DNA of 64,000 bases from CAYSFW01 sp964620675 (GCA_964620675.1 CAZUJU010000005.1:1-64000); one strand, 5' to 3'. Shown: positions 9,290-18,169, counted from the stretch's first letter. Translations and numbers: made by a program. Notes: generated by a model from the sequence alone, not told the origin.

Positions 9290-9948
9290 CCGCCCTCGCC
9301 TGGCTCGATCCGCACGACCCGAACGACCCATTCCCACCGGTCGAAAAAGCCTTGAAGGACCCGGATGGCCTCCTCGCGGTGGGCGGCGATCTGCAGCCGC
9401 AGCGACTGCTGAACGCTTATCGCCACGGCATTTTTCCATGGTTCGAAGACGGTCAACCGATCCTTTGGTGGTCCCCCGATCCGCGCGCGGTCATCCACTG
9501 CGACCAGCTGCGGATCTCGCGCAGCTTGCGCAAGACGATCAAACGCGGCACCTACCGAGTGACCCTCGACACCGCGTTCGAGCGGGTGATGCAAGGGTGC
9601 GCCGCGCCACGCAAGGGCGCCCGCGGCACCTGGATCACCTCCCAGATGGTCAGCGCCTACGCCACGCTGAATCGACTCGGACACGCCCACTCGGTCGAAG
9701 TCTGGAACAGCGCCGGAGCGCTGGTCGGCGGACTCTACGGCGTGTTGCTGGAACGGGTATTCTCAGGCGAATCGATGTTTAGCCTGGAACCCGATACCTC
9801 GAAGATTGCGCTCGTACATCTCGCGGGCTGGCTCTTGCAGCGCCACATCACCCTGATCGATTGCCAATTGCCCAACCCGCACCTCACCTCGCTCGGCGCG
9901 ACAACGCTGGCGCGGGAGGCGTTCGTCAGCCGATTTCTGGAGCCCTGA
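9286..9948 (+). CDS. aat: Leucyl/phenylalanyl-tRNA--protein transferase
   Basis: N-end-rule enzyme that adds Leu or Phe from charged tRNA to proteins with N-terminal Arg or Lys, marking them for ClpS/ClpAP. At 220 residues it is close to the usual ~230. Family motifs are FPPVEKALKDPDGLLAVGGD, WWSPDPRAVI near residue 63, and GGLYGVLLERVFSGESMFS near 148. The ATG at 9286 overlaps the preceding stop codon by four bases, which fixes the start. Confidence 0.96.
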   Translation: MTALAWLDPHDPNDPFPPVEKALKDPDGLLAVGGDLQPQRLLNAYRHGIFPWFEDGQPILWWSPDPRAVIHCDQLRISRSLRKTIKRGTYRVTLDTAFERVMQGCAAPRKGARGTWITSQMVSAYATLNRLGHAHSVEVWNSAGALVGGLYGVLLERVFSGESMFSLEPDTSKIALVHLAGWLLQRHITLIDCQLPNPHLTSLGATTLAREAFVSRFLEP

Positions 9949-9954
9949 GCCGCC

Positions 9955-10263
9955 GTGACCACGCCATCGAACGCCGCACTCATCGCAAGCCTGAACACGC
10001 TCCGCGGGCAGCACTTGCGCATCGAACACCGCAGGGTGGTGATTGTGGAGGTCCTCGCCGAGGAAGGATTGCTGGTGTTGCAGGAAACCGAAGGTCGCCC
10101 CGAGGTTCAGACCGATCAATTCGGCCTCGCCACCCGCCGCACCCCGCGACTCTGGAGCGTGCCGTTACGCAGCGAGGTCGACCCGGACGCAGTGCACCCG
10201 ACCGTGCAACTCTGTCTGGACGCCGGAGTCGAAGCAACGGGCAACGATCCTATGCGCAGCTGA
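9955..10263 (+). CDS. Conserved small protein of unknown function
   Basis: A 102-residue soluble protein starting at a GTG six bases after aat, so probably the last gene of that operon. It has no signal peptide or membrane segment. The middle (RIEHRRVVIVEVLAEEGLLVLQ) looks like alternating beta strands. I do not recognise a named family. Its position and codon use, which match its neighbours, support a real gene. Confidence 0.6.
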   Translation: MTTPSNAALIASLNTLRGQHLRIEHRRVVIVEVLAEEGLLVLQETEGRPEVQTDQFGLATRRTPRLWSVPLRSEVDPDAVHPTVQLCLDAGVEATGNDPMRS

Positions 10264-10294
10264 TCGCCCAACGCCCAGCGCCAAGCCACATCCT

Positions 10295-10651
10295 TCAGAG
10301 AAAGAACGGCGCCACCGACAAGTAAAGAATCAGAATGATCGCGAGCAAATACACCGCGAAGCGGACCGGATGTGCCAACAGCTCGCCAACCACGGTCGGG
10401 TTAGCGCCGGCGCGCTCGCCGGCCTCGAATGCCGCCCGGGCACGCTGGTAACGTTCAGCTTGATAGTCCGCCAACAGCGCCTTTGCGCGTTCCGTTTGCA
10501 CCTCATCGCGCAACCAGATCGCGGCTGATGAGATACCCCAGCGGCCGGCCGCGGTCTCGTAGAACTCGATCCTGTTGGCCTCAAGCAAGGCCCGGACCTC
10601 GTCGGCCTCGTCATCGGGAACCTGCTTGAGCGAAAACAATAAGACGGCCAT
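10295..10651 (-). CDS. DUF6164 family protein
   Basis: A 118-residue protein with a soluble N-terminal domain and one C-terminal membrane helix (FAVYLLAIILILYLSVAPFF). The pattern LLFSLKQVPDDEADEVRALL followed by RIEFYETAAGRWGISSAAIW is typical of the family I know as DUF6164, a tail-anchored protein of unknown function in gammaproteobacteria. It is convergent with the preceding small gene and in the same direction as, and downstream of, the sugar-phosphate transferase. Confidence 0.75.
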   Translation of the reverse strand: MAVLLFSLKQVPDDEADEVRALLEANRIEFYETAAGRWGISSAAIWLRDEVQTERAKALLADYQAERYQRARAAFEAGERAGANPTVVGELLAHPVRFAVYLLAIILILYLSVAPFFL

Positions 10652-10690
10652 GGCCCGAGATCGACGAAGTTGGCAGTGGTAGATGCGAGC

Positions 10691-12328
10691 TTACCACCCG
10701 GTCAGGCCACGCACGACCACGATCGACAGTGGCAACAGCAGAATGAGTCCGATTCGATACCAGCGCTCGTAACGCCGCATGTCGAGTTGCATGATCACCT
10801 CGATGCCGTACACCAGTACCACCATATAGATCGCGAGCTTGGCGAGCAGCAAGGAACTGTGGTCGCCGCGCGCCAACTGAGGCAAAACGACCACTACCGC
10901 GACGATCAGGATATCGAGCGGACGCAAGGACAGATCACGCCCCTTGGCGTAATGCATCGCGACGATGACCAGCGCCGTCAGGCCGAGCAGTGCGATATCG
11001 GTCACCCGCCCCAGTATCGGGACCGGCGCGATGGCCAGCTGTAACAGGTAAAGGTCGAGCGTGACCATCGCGACCAGCGAGATCCGCAGCACCCAACCGC
11101 GCACCTCGCGACTGGTCATGACCAGATCCCATAAAAAGAAGTTGACCAGGACGATGCCCGCAACCACCGCGTAAGCGCTCTCGATCTCGGTCACCAACGC
11201 CGGCACGGCAATCAGAAACAACGGAATCAGGACCACCAATGCGACCGTGCTCCAGCGTCCGAGCAGGTGCGCTTGGGCAAAGTAGCGATTAATACCGTCG
11301 ACCCAGTTCATCGGAAACAACCCGGGAGGCAAGCGATACAAAACCCACGGCACGGCGTGGACCATAAACAGAAATGCCACGAAGAGCGCCACCACGCGGT
11401 AATCCAGCGAAAACCGCGACAAATACGCCGACGCGACGATGATCACCTGCATCGCGTAGATAAAGAACACCGCGACGTAGTGATTCAGGCCCACGTTCAT
11501 CAAGCGATGATGGAGATGGTTGCGGTCCGGCGCAAACAACGGTCGCCCCTTGAGCACCCGGCGCGCCATCACCAGCAACAGATCGATCAACGGCAACCCC
11601 ACCAACAGCAACGGCAATGCCGGGGCATAGATCTCCGAGGCATGGTGGGTGAGATGAAGCGCCATGAAGCCGAGACTGAACCCAATGAACTGGCTACCGG
11701 TATCGCCCATGAACAGGCGTGCCGGATGGCTATTGAACATCAGGAAGCCGAAAATGCTCCCGGCGAGCGCCAGACCGAGAAATGCGATCGGACTCGAACC
11801 CGACTGAAACGCCATCAGCACCATCACCAGCAGCGACAACAATGCGACGCCACCCGCGAGGCCATCCAGGCCATCGCTCAGATTGACCGCGTTGGTGACC
11901 GTGAGAATGAAAAACAATGCCAAGGCGTAGCCCAGCGGCGCCGGCACGCCAACGTCCGTCAGGACGAACGGGAAGGTCTCCACGCGGACGTCACCGATTC
12001 CAATCGCCAGCACGATCGCGCTGATCTGGGCGGCGAACTTGATGCGGTAATTGAGGTCGAAGCGATCATCCAGCACGCCAACCACGACAATGATGATGAC
12101 GCCTATCCAGTAGCCCGTCAGCAACGGCGTGAAAGGGTGCAACAAAAGAAACGCAGCCAGCGCGGCTATGAACATCGCCAGCCCGCCGACGCGCGGCACC
12201 GGCTTTTTGTGGACCTTGCGCTGATTGGGCTGATCGACGAAGTTGTAGCGGTACGCGAACCAGATCACCGGTGGCACCAGGGCCATCGACAGCAACAACG
12301 ACACGATGAATGCGGAAAAGGAAACCAT
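10691..12328 (-). CDS. WecA/MraY-type undecaprenyl-phosphate sugar-1-phosphate transferase with C-terminal membrane extension
   Basis: Integral membrane enzyme that would transfer a sugar-1-phosphate from a UDP-sugar to undecaprenyl phosphate, starting surface polysaccharide assembly. Family motifs are GVLDDRFDLNYRIKF (catalytic Asp pair region), NAVNLSDGLDGLAGG, MGDTGSQFIGF, and the HHR-type loop DRNHLHHRLMNVG near residue 270. The core ends near residue 330. A further ~200 residues hold about six more hydrophobic segments (for example WSTVALVVLIPLFLIAV) that WecA (~360 aa) lacks. No sugar specificity can be read, and no other polysaccharide genes adjoin it. Confidence 0.88.
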   Translation of the reverse strand: MVSFSAFIVSLLLSMALVPPVIWFAYRYNFVDQPNQRKVHKKPVPRVGGLAMFIAALAAFLLLHPFTPLLTGYWIGVIIIVVVGVLDDRFDLNYRIKFAAQISAIVLAIGIGDVRVETFPFVLTDVGVPAPLGYALALFFILTVTNAVNLSDGLDGLAGGVALLSLLVMVLMAFQSGSSPIAFLGLALAGSIFGFLMFNSHPARLFMGDTGSQFIGFSLGFMALHLTHHASEIYAPALPLLLVGLPLIDLLLVMARRVLKGRPLFAPDRNHLHHRLMNVGLNHYVAVFFIYAMQVIIVASAYLSRFSLDYRVVALFVAFLFMVHAVPWVLYRLPPGLFPMNWVDGINRYFAQAHLLGRWSTVALVVLIPLFLIAVPALVTEIESAYAVVAGIVLVNFFLWDLVMTSREVRGWVLRISLVAMVTLDLYLLQLAIAPVPILGRVTDIALLGLTALVIVAMHYAKGRDLSLRPLDILIVAVVVVLPQLARGDHSSLLLAKLAIYMVVLVYGIEVIMQLDMRRYERWYRIGLILLLPLSIVVVRGLTGW

Positions 12329-12755
12329 CCTTGCAACCGGCAGCGTTCAGGTATCTTTTACAAACACTGGCGCAACGACTCGATCAGCCGTCTAAAACCC
12401 TGCCTCATGCATTCCCCTCGTGATGCTTGTTGGTTGTCTGTGGCCACTATATCGCACCTGTCGCGCTAGCCAGAACCCTCCCTTGTAGATCGCGCGCTCT
12501 TAGCTTTCGGCATAAGCGCCGACGCCAGGGGATTGTCAGTCCATGATTGACAGCTGGAATTGTATCGCAATCGCAAGATCATGCCCTGTGACGGCAGCCA
12601 CAATCCCCAACTAAATATTGCGACCAAAGGGCAAACACGGCGCCTACTCGGCTCGGCCGGTCGGTCGCGCCTACCGCAGCCCGACCGTGCCCCGCAAAAA
12701 GCTGCAACCCGAGCGCGATAAGCGCCGGACAGCATCAATCATGCCGACGCGCGAC
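12329..12755. other. Intergenic region, no gene seen
   Basis: About 430 bases upstream of the sugar-phosphate transferase and downstream of the TIR gene. A 90-codon minus-strand open frame (12466-12738) exists but its Arg/Ser/Ala-rich translation lacks a ribosome site or family resemblance. I see no tRNA, repeat or clear terminator. The part nearest 12329 probably holds the transferase promoter. Confidence 0.4.
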
Positions 12756-14651
12756 TCAATGCCCTGCTTCGATCGCGCGAATCAGGCGCTCGACCCCCTC
12801 AGCAAACTGATCGGGATAGAGATTGACCGCCTGGTGCCGGGCGAGCGCGCGAATATCCGCCGGCAACTGCGTGGCGGCCGGCATGGTCGCATCATTCACC
12901 AGCACCGGGATCACCTGCCGTCGGCTCGCGAGCCCCGCCTTGATCTCCAGCCGCACCCAGTCTTCGGGGTGATCGAGGCGACGTTGACCGGCGCCATCGG
13001 ACGCATCGAGCCAACGCTTGCCGATCACCACCAACATCACGCGCGCATCCTTGAGTGATGCGTCAAGGGTGGTGACGAAGTCACTGCCGGGCGCGATATC
13101 GTGCAAGTCCATGAACACATTGCGATCGCCGAACCGCGCCGCGAGGCGGTCGTGCAGGGTTTGCACCCACCCGCCCGAGTCGTCGCGACGGTAGCTCACG
13201 AAAATCCGCGTGCCGGTCGCACGACGACGTGTTTGACGCCAGCGCGCCAAAGCCAATCCGGCCAACACCGCCGCGATCGCGGCCACTACCGGAACGAGAT
13301 TCGACCGCGGCTCGACCTCAACGCGGATCTCCTTGATCTTGACCGGGTAGTCCTTGGGGATCACCTCACCGTTCGAGAACTCAAACCGCGCCGCAACGGT
13401 CAACGTAAGTCTCTGCACGCCAGGCTCGCGCGGCGTGACCTCGAACACCCACTGGGTAAAGCCACCGGCGTCGACCACTTGACGCTCGCTGCTCTGCGCA
13501 ATGATATCAAACGGATGCTCCTCGGCCGGGGGGCCGCAGCAAAGTCTGACCGACATGCTGGAGGTGACTCGAATCGATTCGACCTGAACCTCACCGGCTC
13601 CGACCATCCCTGTAGTCTCAACCGCGCCGGGCTGAATCCGCACTTCGATGCGCTCGGTGCGGTTTAAACGCATCGTCTGGGGCGGATTGAACGCAATCTC
13701 GCCCGGCGTGGTTTGACCCGCGATGCGTTCGTACAGCGCCGTGGTATCGGGCTCGGATCGCATCGCCGCCGGGCCACGCTCGGGGGCCGGTTTCGGCTCG
13801 GGGCGGACGATCGCTGGCGCGGGCGCCGGTGCAACCGGAGCCGGCCTGGGTTCAACCGGGCGCACGATCCCCGGCGGCGACGGCGCCGCACCGACCGGCT
13901 CTGGCGCCTCGGCAGCGGCGTGCACCTCGTCATCGTCCGGTGCGTCCGCAAGTTGCTTCCGCAGCCGCGCCACCTCGCGCGCCTCGGTTCCGAGCAGACA
14001 CGCCGCTTGCAACCACTCGCGCCAGGCGCGACCGAATCGCGCCTGCTCGAAGGCGCGGGCGGCACGTTCCAACCCCGGTTGCCCGAGCGGCGCCGGACAC
14101 TGGTGCACCCGTTGCACCCGCGCGAGACCGAGCCGGGCGATCGCGTCCGCGCGCTCACGCGCCGTCAACCGCTCGTCGCGCGCAACGGTCAAGCAGTGAA
14201 GCTGCCGCAGATAGTGCTCGGCGGTGTCCGGGTTACGCGCGGCGAGCTGACGCTCGGCCGCCACCATGAGGGCGAATTCCGGCGCTTCGCGGCAGGTCGC
14301 ACCGGAAAAACTCATTCCGGGAAACGCGGCATCGCGGTCTTTTCGCAACGCCTCGCGCGCCGACGCAAGTTCGCCTTGACGCACCTTTTCGATCCAGGTT
14401 TGCACCTTGGCTTGGTCGAACGCCGGAGCGGCTGCCAACGGCGATAGCACGCCGAGCCACGCGACCAGCGTCCAACCCCAGCGCCGCCACCCACCCGAAC
14501 CACTGCCAAAGCGGAGGATGCACCCCTCCTCCGCACGCGGGCCACTGCGGCGACCGGTTGAACTATCGCGCCGCGTCGCGATCCAAACTGCATTAAAGAA
14601 TGTTGACCCGTGCATGCGTGCGTTGCGGCAATTCCAGCGACCCGTTCCCAC
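12756..14651 (-). CDS. Membrane-spanning TIR-domain protein with large extracytoplasmic region
   Basis: C-terminal ~150 residues form a bacterial TIR domain: RIFVSYRRDDSGGWVQ, NVFMDLHDIAPGSDF, MLVVIGKRWLDA, then DWVRLEIKAGL, whose Glu aligns with the NADase glutamate of catalytic TIRs. Before it, SNLVPVVAAIAAVLAGLALA (residues ~450-470) is a membrane helix followed by RRR. The N-terminal part has a signal-like helix (TLVAWLGVLSPLAAAPA, residues ~60-77), a helical region, a Pro/Ala-rich linker and a beta-rich domain. The inferred topology is sensor outside, TIR inside. The start is uncertain: the GTG at 14651 and ATG at 14615 lack ribosome sites and leave a long Arg-rich lead. A strong GGAGG precedes a GTG at 14523 in another frame, so a frameshift near the signal peptide is possible. 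Confidence 0.8.
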   Translation of the reverse strand: MGTGRWNCRNARMHGSTFFNAVWIATRRDSSTGRRSGPRAEEGCILRFGSGSGGWRRWGWTLVAWLGVLSPLAAAPAFDQAKVQTWIEKVRQGELASAREALRKDRDAAFPGMSFSGATCREAPEFALMVAAERQLAARNPDTAEHYLRQLHCLTVARDERLTARERADAIARLGLARVQRVHQCPAPLGQPGLERAARAFEQARFGRAWREWLQAACLLGTEAREVARLRKQLADAPDDDEVHAAAEAPEPVGAAPSPPGIVRPVEPRPAPVAPAPAPAIVRPEPKPAPERGPAAMRSEPDTTALYERIAGQTTPGEIAFNPPQTMRLNRTERIEVRIQPGAVETTGMVGAGEVQVESIRVTSSMSVRLCCGPPAEEHPFDIIAQSSERQVVDAGGFTQWVFEVTPREPGVQRLTLTVAARFEFSNGEVIPKDYPVKIKEIRVEVEPRSNLVPVVAAIAAVLAGLALARWRQTRRRATGTRIFVSYRRDDSGGWVQTLHDRLAARFGDRNVFMDLHDIAPGSDFVTTLDASLKDARVMLVVIGKRWLDASDGAGQRRLDHPEDWVRLEIKAGLASRRQVIPVLVNDATMPAATQLPADIRALARHQAVNLYPDQFAEGVERLIRAIEAGH

Positions 14652-14672
14652 TAGATTAGACCGAATCGATCG

Positions 14673-15530
14673 ATGTTACGTCATCCAAATCCCGTTATTT
14701 CCCTCGCGGTGCTGTGCACGTGGCTGGCCGCTTGCGGCAGCGATGTCCGCGTAAACGAGACTGCGAACACACAAACCTCGACCGCAACGGCCGAGTCCAC
14801 CGCCGATGCGAGCGGCTATTTCGGAATTGTCGCGCCCGCGGCGGGCAGCCTGGTCGTGCGCATCGGCTTCGCCGTTGATGCCGGCGGCCCGATCGACCTC
14901 AACGGTCGCGCGTGCCTGCCAGCGACTGGCGTGCTCTCGAATACGCTAACGGCGGCGGACTTCTACCACCTCGCCGGCAACGCCCAGACCGGTTTCGGCC
15001 AGGTGTTCGATGTTGCCGCCTCGATTCGGGTCGCGGACGGGTTTCTCGTTGGCACTTTCGCTGGCGCCGACGCCGCGACCTCGGGCTATCTCGACGGATA
15101 TGTCGATGCCGACCCCCTGCTACGGCGTTGGCGCTCCCAGACCGGCTGCCAAGGCACCTGGACGGTCAACCGCGCCCGCTCCGCAGCGACATCCGCCGTG
15201 AGCGACGTGTTCCAGGCCAGCGCCTGGGTGCTCGAAGCCTACCCGACCGGAGCGCATGCCGACGACGGTGGAGCCTGCGGCCGCTGGCACGGAGAAATGA
15301 CGATCGTTGAGGGTGCGCTCTCCGGACAACTCGCAGATCCCTGGGGACAAACCATCAGCACCGCAGGACACCTCACGCCGGTCGGCGACGCCGCCGCGCT
15401 CCTCATTGAGGCAGGCAGAAACGGAAACCTCACCGGCCGTTTCGACGCCCGCACCGCCGCCGGATCCATGGCCACCGCCAACGGATGCGACTACGCCTGG
15501 CGCGGCACCCGAATCCTCGCTGCCGAATAG
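14673..15530 (+). CDS. Predicted lipoprotein of unknown function
   Basis: A 285-residue protein with a lipoprotein signal: MLRHPNPVISLAVLCTWLAAC, where LAAC is a lipobox ending in the cysteine to be lipidated at about residue 21. After it come a Thr/Ala/Glu-rich spacer and a domain with repeated hydrophobic beta-like stretches and scattered cysteines (GRACLPATG, SQTGCQGTW, GGACGRWHG, NGCDYAWRG), which could form disulfides in the periplasm. I do not recognise the family. It is transcribed divergently from the TIR gene, with very little space between the two. Confidence 0.7.
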   Translation: MLRHPNPVISLAVLCTWLAACGSDVRVNETANTQTSTATAESTADASGYFGIVAPAAGSLVVRIGFAVDAGGPIDLNGRACLPATGVLSNTLTAADFYHLAGNAQTGFGQVFDVAASIRVADGFLVGTFAGADAATSGYLDGYVDADPLLRRWRSQTGCQGTWTVNRARSAATSAVSDVFQASAWVLEAYPTGAHADDGGACGRWHGEMTIVEGALSGQLADPWGQTISTAGHLTPVGDAAALLIEAGRNGNLTGRFDARTAAGSMATANGCDYAWRGTRILAAE

Positions 15531-15538
15531 TCCACCGA

Positions 15539-15562
15539 GTGGCGAGGCGCCCGCCTCGCCAC
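15539..15562 (+). terminator. Strong GC hairpin, candidate terminator
   Basis: A perfect 10-bp stem (GTGGCGAGGC / GCCTCGCCAC) with a four-base loop starts eight bases after the lipoprotein stop codon. There is no T-run directly after it, so it may be an imperfect intrinsic terminator or an mRNA-end stabiliser. Confidence 0.5.
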
Positions 15563-15665
15563 CGCCCGCACCCGCCGCCCTTGCTCAATCCGGTTACACG
15601 GTCTAAATACCTCTGTGTATGTCGACAACACCACGCCCTCACCCCCTAACCAGGACTAATGATTC

Positions 15666-16472
15666 ATGGCTGCCACCGAGCGCGAAACCCCGGCCACTGT
15701 GACCGAACCCGCCGCGATGCCCTTCGTCGCACCCTGTCACCGCCTTGATCCACAAGCGCCGTTTCGCTGGCTCGGCAAGGGTTGGGCGGATTTGAAACGT
15801 GCGCCACGGCAAAGCCTGACCTATGGCGTGGTGATCGTCATTCTGAGCTACCTGATCACCGTGCTCGCCTGGCAGCTCGGCACCCTGGCACTGCTCCTCG
15901 GCGTGGTGTCCGGGTTTGTGTTTCTCGGCCCGGTGCTTGCGATTGGCCTGTATTCCATCAGTTGCCAACTCCAGCTCGGACGCGCCCCACAACTGGGTTA
16001 CTGCCTGCGCGAGGGCCGTCGCCATCTCGGCAACGTATTGATTTTTGCGATGATTCTGACCGTCGTATTTTTGATTTGGGCGCGCGCCGCATCGATGGTG
16101 CATATTTTCTTCCCCACCGAAGGCGAGACCGGTTGGCGGCCGCTGCTGGCGTTCCTCGGGATCGGGTCCCTGATCGGCTCGATCTTCGCCGCGGTGATCT
16201 TCATCGCTAGCGCGTTTTCGCTCCCGATGATCATGGACCGCAAGGTGGACGTAGTTACCGCAATCATCACCAGCGCCAACGCGGTTCTGCGCAACAAAGT
16301 TCCAATGCTGTTATGGGCTGCGATCATCGCCGCGAGCGTCGCCGCCGGCGTACTCACCGCCTACCTGGCATTCATCGTCCTAATCCCGTTGATTGGCCAC
16401 GCCACTTGGCATGCCTACAAGGAAACGATCGTCGCCGACGACTGGCCACGCCACGCGGAACGGGCAAGTTAA
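15666..16472 (+). CDS. DUF2189 integral membrane protein
   Basis: A 268-residue inner-membrane protein with six hydrophobic segments. The start of the conserved region, PFRWLGKGWADLKRAP, and the loop GLYSISCQLQLGRAP match the DUF2189 (COG5473) family, whose function is unknown. The last segment, ending IPLIGHATWHAYKETI, is also typical. The ~35 residues before the first helix are hydrophilic and probably cytoplasmic. It stands alone, convergent with the DUF486 gene. Confidence 0.85.
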   Translation: MAATERETPATVTEPAAMPFVAPCHRLDPQAPFRWLGKGWADLKRAPRQSLTYGVVIVILSYLITVLAWQLGTLALLLGVVSGFVFLGPVLAIGLYSISCQLQLGRAPQLGYCLREGRRHLGNVLIFAMILTVVFLIWARAASMVHIFFPTEGETGWRPLLAFLGIGSLIGSIFAAVIFIASAFSLPMIMDRKVDVVTAIITSANAVLRNKVPMLLWAAIIAASVAAGVLTAYLAFIVLIPLIGHATWHAYKETIVADDWPRHAERAS

Positions 16473-16508
16473 AAAGGCAGCGAGATCCGCAACAATAGCT
16501 GGTGGGCG

Positions 16509-16531
16509 CCGGGCGCGAATCAGGCGCCCGG
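16509..16531. terminator. Hairpin between convergent genes
   Basis: A perfect 8-bp stem (CCGGGCGC / GCGCCCGG) around a seven-base loop lies between the convergent DUF2189 and DUF486 genes and overlaps the DUF486 stop codon. It could end transcription in both directions, although neither side has a T-run. Confidence 0.4.
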
Positions 16532-16876
16532 TAGCCGATCGCGAAACATGAAATAGACCGCGCCGAGTATGCACAATGCGGCCCAAAGGTAATCGAGCTT
16601 GAGCGGCTCTTTCATGTACAGCCACGCGAACGGCACAAACACCGTCAGCGTAATGACCTCCTGCAGAATCTTGAGCTGCCCGAGCGAAAGCACCTGATAG
16701 CCAATGCGGTTGGCCGGTACCTGCAACAGGTACTCGAACAACGCGATCCCCCAGCTCGCGAACGCGGCGACGATCCAGATCCGGTCGTTGAGGTTGCGCA
16801 GGTGGGCATACCACGCGAAGGTCATGAACACGTTGCTCAGCGTGAGCAACAGGATCGTCGCAACGATCGGATTCAT
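16520..16876 (-). CDS. DMT-superfamily DUF486 membrane protein
   Basis: A 118-residue protein with four membrane helices, the size of a DUF486 (COG3169) protein. The family pattern is clear: LLTLSNVFMTFAWYAHL, IVAAFASWGIALFEYLLQVP and LQEVITLTVFVPFAW. DUF486 proteins resemble half-size drug/metabolite transporters, but no substrate is known. The start at 16876 is six bases after the serS stop, so it is probably co-transcribed with serS. Confidence 0.88.
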   Translation of the reverse strand: MNPIVATILLLTLSNVFMTFAWYAHLRNLNDRIWIVAAFASWGIALFEYLLQVPANRIGYQVLSLGQLKILQEVITLTVFVPFAWLYMKEPLKLDYLWAALCILGAVYFMFRDRLPGA

Positions 16877-16882
16877 CGCGAT

Positions 16883-18169
16883 TCAACGCGGCATTTCGAT
16901 CACCGACCTTCCCCCCAGGTAGGGTTGCAAAACGTTCGGCACGGCGATGCTGCCATCGGCCTGTTGGTAGTTCTCAAGCACCGCGACGAGTGTGCGCCCG
17001 ACCGCGAGCCCGGATCCGTTCAAGGTGTGCAAGAGTTCCGGTTTGCCAGTCTGCGGATTACGCCAGCGCGCCAACATCCGCCGCGCCTGGAAATCAAGAA
17101 AGTTGGAACACGACGAAATCTCGCGATAGTTGCCCTGCCCCGGTAGCCAGACTTCAAGGTCGTAGGTCTTGGCCGAGGAGAATCCGGTATCGCCGGCACA
17201 CAGCACCATCCGCCGAAACGGCAGCTCGAGCCGCTTCAAGATGGTCTCGGCATGCCCGGTCAGTTCCTCGTGCGCGCGCCAGGAATCCTGCGGCGCGACC
17301 ATCTGCACCAGCTCGACCTTCTCGAACTGATGCTGGCGAATCAGGCCACGCGTGTCCTTGCCGTAGGCGCCGGCCTCGGAGCGAAAGCACGGGGTATGAC
17401 ACACCAGTTTCAGCGGCAACTGCTCCGCCTCGATGATGGTGTCGCGCACCAGATTGGTGACCGGAACCTCGGCGGTCGGGATCAGGTAGAGCACGCTGTC
17501 TCCCGCCGTGGTACGAAACAGATCCTGCTCGAATTTTGGCAACTGCCCGGTGCCGCGCAAACTCTCGGCATTGACCAAGTAAGGTGCGTAAACCTCTTGG
17601 TAGCCGTGCTCGGTGGTATGGGTATCCAGCATGAACTGGGTCAAGGCGCGTTGCAGCCGCGCCAACGCGCCGCGTAGCACCGCGAAGCGCGCGCCCGAGA
17701 TCTTGGAAGCCGCCGCGAAATCCATCCCGGCGAGTGCCTCACCCAGATCGACGTGATCGCGCGGGACAAAGGTAAACGCGCGCGGCTCGCCCCAGTAGCC
17801 GGCCGCCTGATTGGCCTCTTCGCTGGCGCCATCGGGAACCGACTCGTGCAACAGGTTGGGAATCCGCAGCGCCAGGTCCAGCAGCTCGTTCTGCAACCCG
17901 TCGAGCTCCGCCTCGGCGGCCTTGAGCTCGTCACCGAGTTGACCGACCTCAGCCATCAGCGGCTCGATCGGCTGGCCCGCCGCCTTGGCCTGACCGATCG
18001 CCCGGGAACGGGTGTTGCGCGTGTTCTGCAACGCCTGAGTGCGCGTTTGTAGCGCCTTGCGCCGCGTCTCCAGGGCTTCGAACGCGCCGACATCCAGGGT
18101 AAAGTTACGCCGCGCGAGCGCGTCGGCGGTCGGTTGCAGATCGGTTCGTAGCAGTTTGGGATCGAGCAT
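16883..18169 (-). CDS. serS: Serine--tRNA ligase
   Basis: Class II synthetase of 428 residues that charges tRNA-Ser and tRNA-Sec. The N-terminal ~110 residues form the long coiled-coil arm that grips the tRNA variable arm. Motif 2 reads FRSEAGAYGKDTRGLIRQHQ near residue 262 and motif 3 GSGLAVGRTLVAVLEN near 385. In E. coli serS follows rarA closely; here it lies about 14 kb away, so the ancestral block has been split. The start MLDPKLLRTDL is the family N-terminus. Confidence 0.97.
   Translation of the reverse strand: MLDPKLLRTDLQPTADALARRNFTLDVGAFEALETRRKALQTRTQALQNTRNTRSRAIGQAKAAGQPIEPLMAEVGQLGDELKAAEAELDGLQNELLDLALRIPNLLHESVPDGASEEANQAAGYWGEPRAFTFVPRDHVDLGEALAGMDFAAASKISGARFAVLRGALARLQRALTQFMLDTHTTEHGYQEVYAPYLVNAESLRGTGQLPKFEQDLFRTTAGDSVLYLIPTAEVPVTNLVRDTIIEAEQLPLKLVCHTPCFRSEAGAYGKDTRGLIRQHQFEKVELVQMVAPQDSWRAHEELTGHAETILKRLELPFRRMVLCAGDTGFSSAKTYDLEVWLPGQGNYREISSCSNFLDFQARRMLARWRNPQTGKPELLHTLNGSGLAVGRTLVAVLENYQQADGSIAVPNVLQPYLGGRSVIEMPR

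Noticed and set aside
11267..12469. 400-codon plus-strand frame opposite the sugar-phosphate transferase
   Set aside because: Its Arg/His/Gln-rich product is the usual mirror of a GC-rich membrane-protein gene.
12466..12738. Small minus-strand frame between the TIR gene and the transferase
   Set aside because: No ribosome site, no hydrophobic or domain pattern, and no resemblance to a known family.
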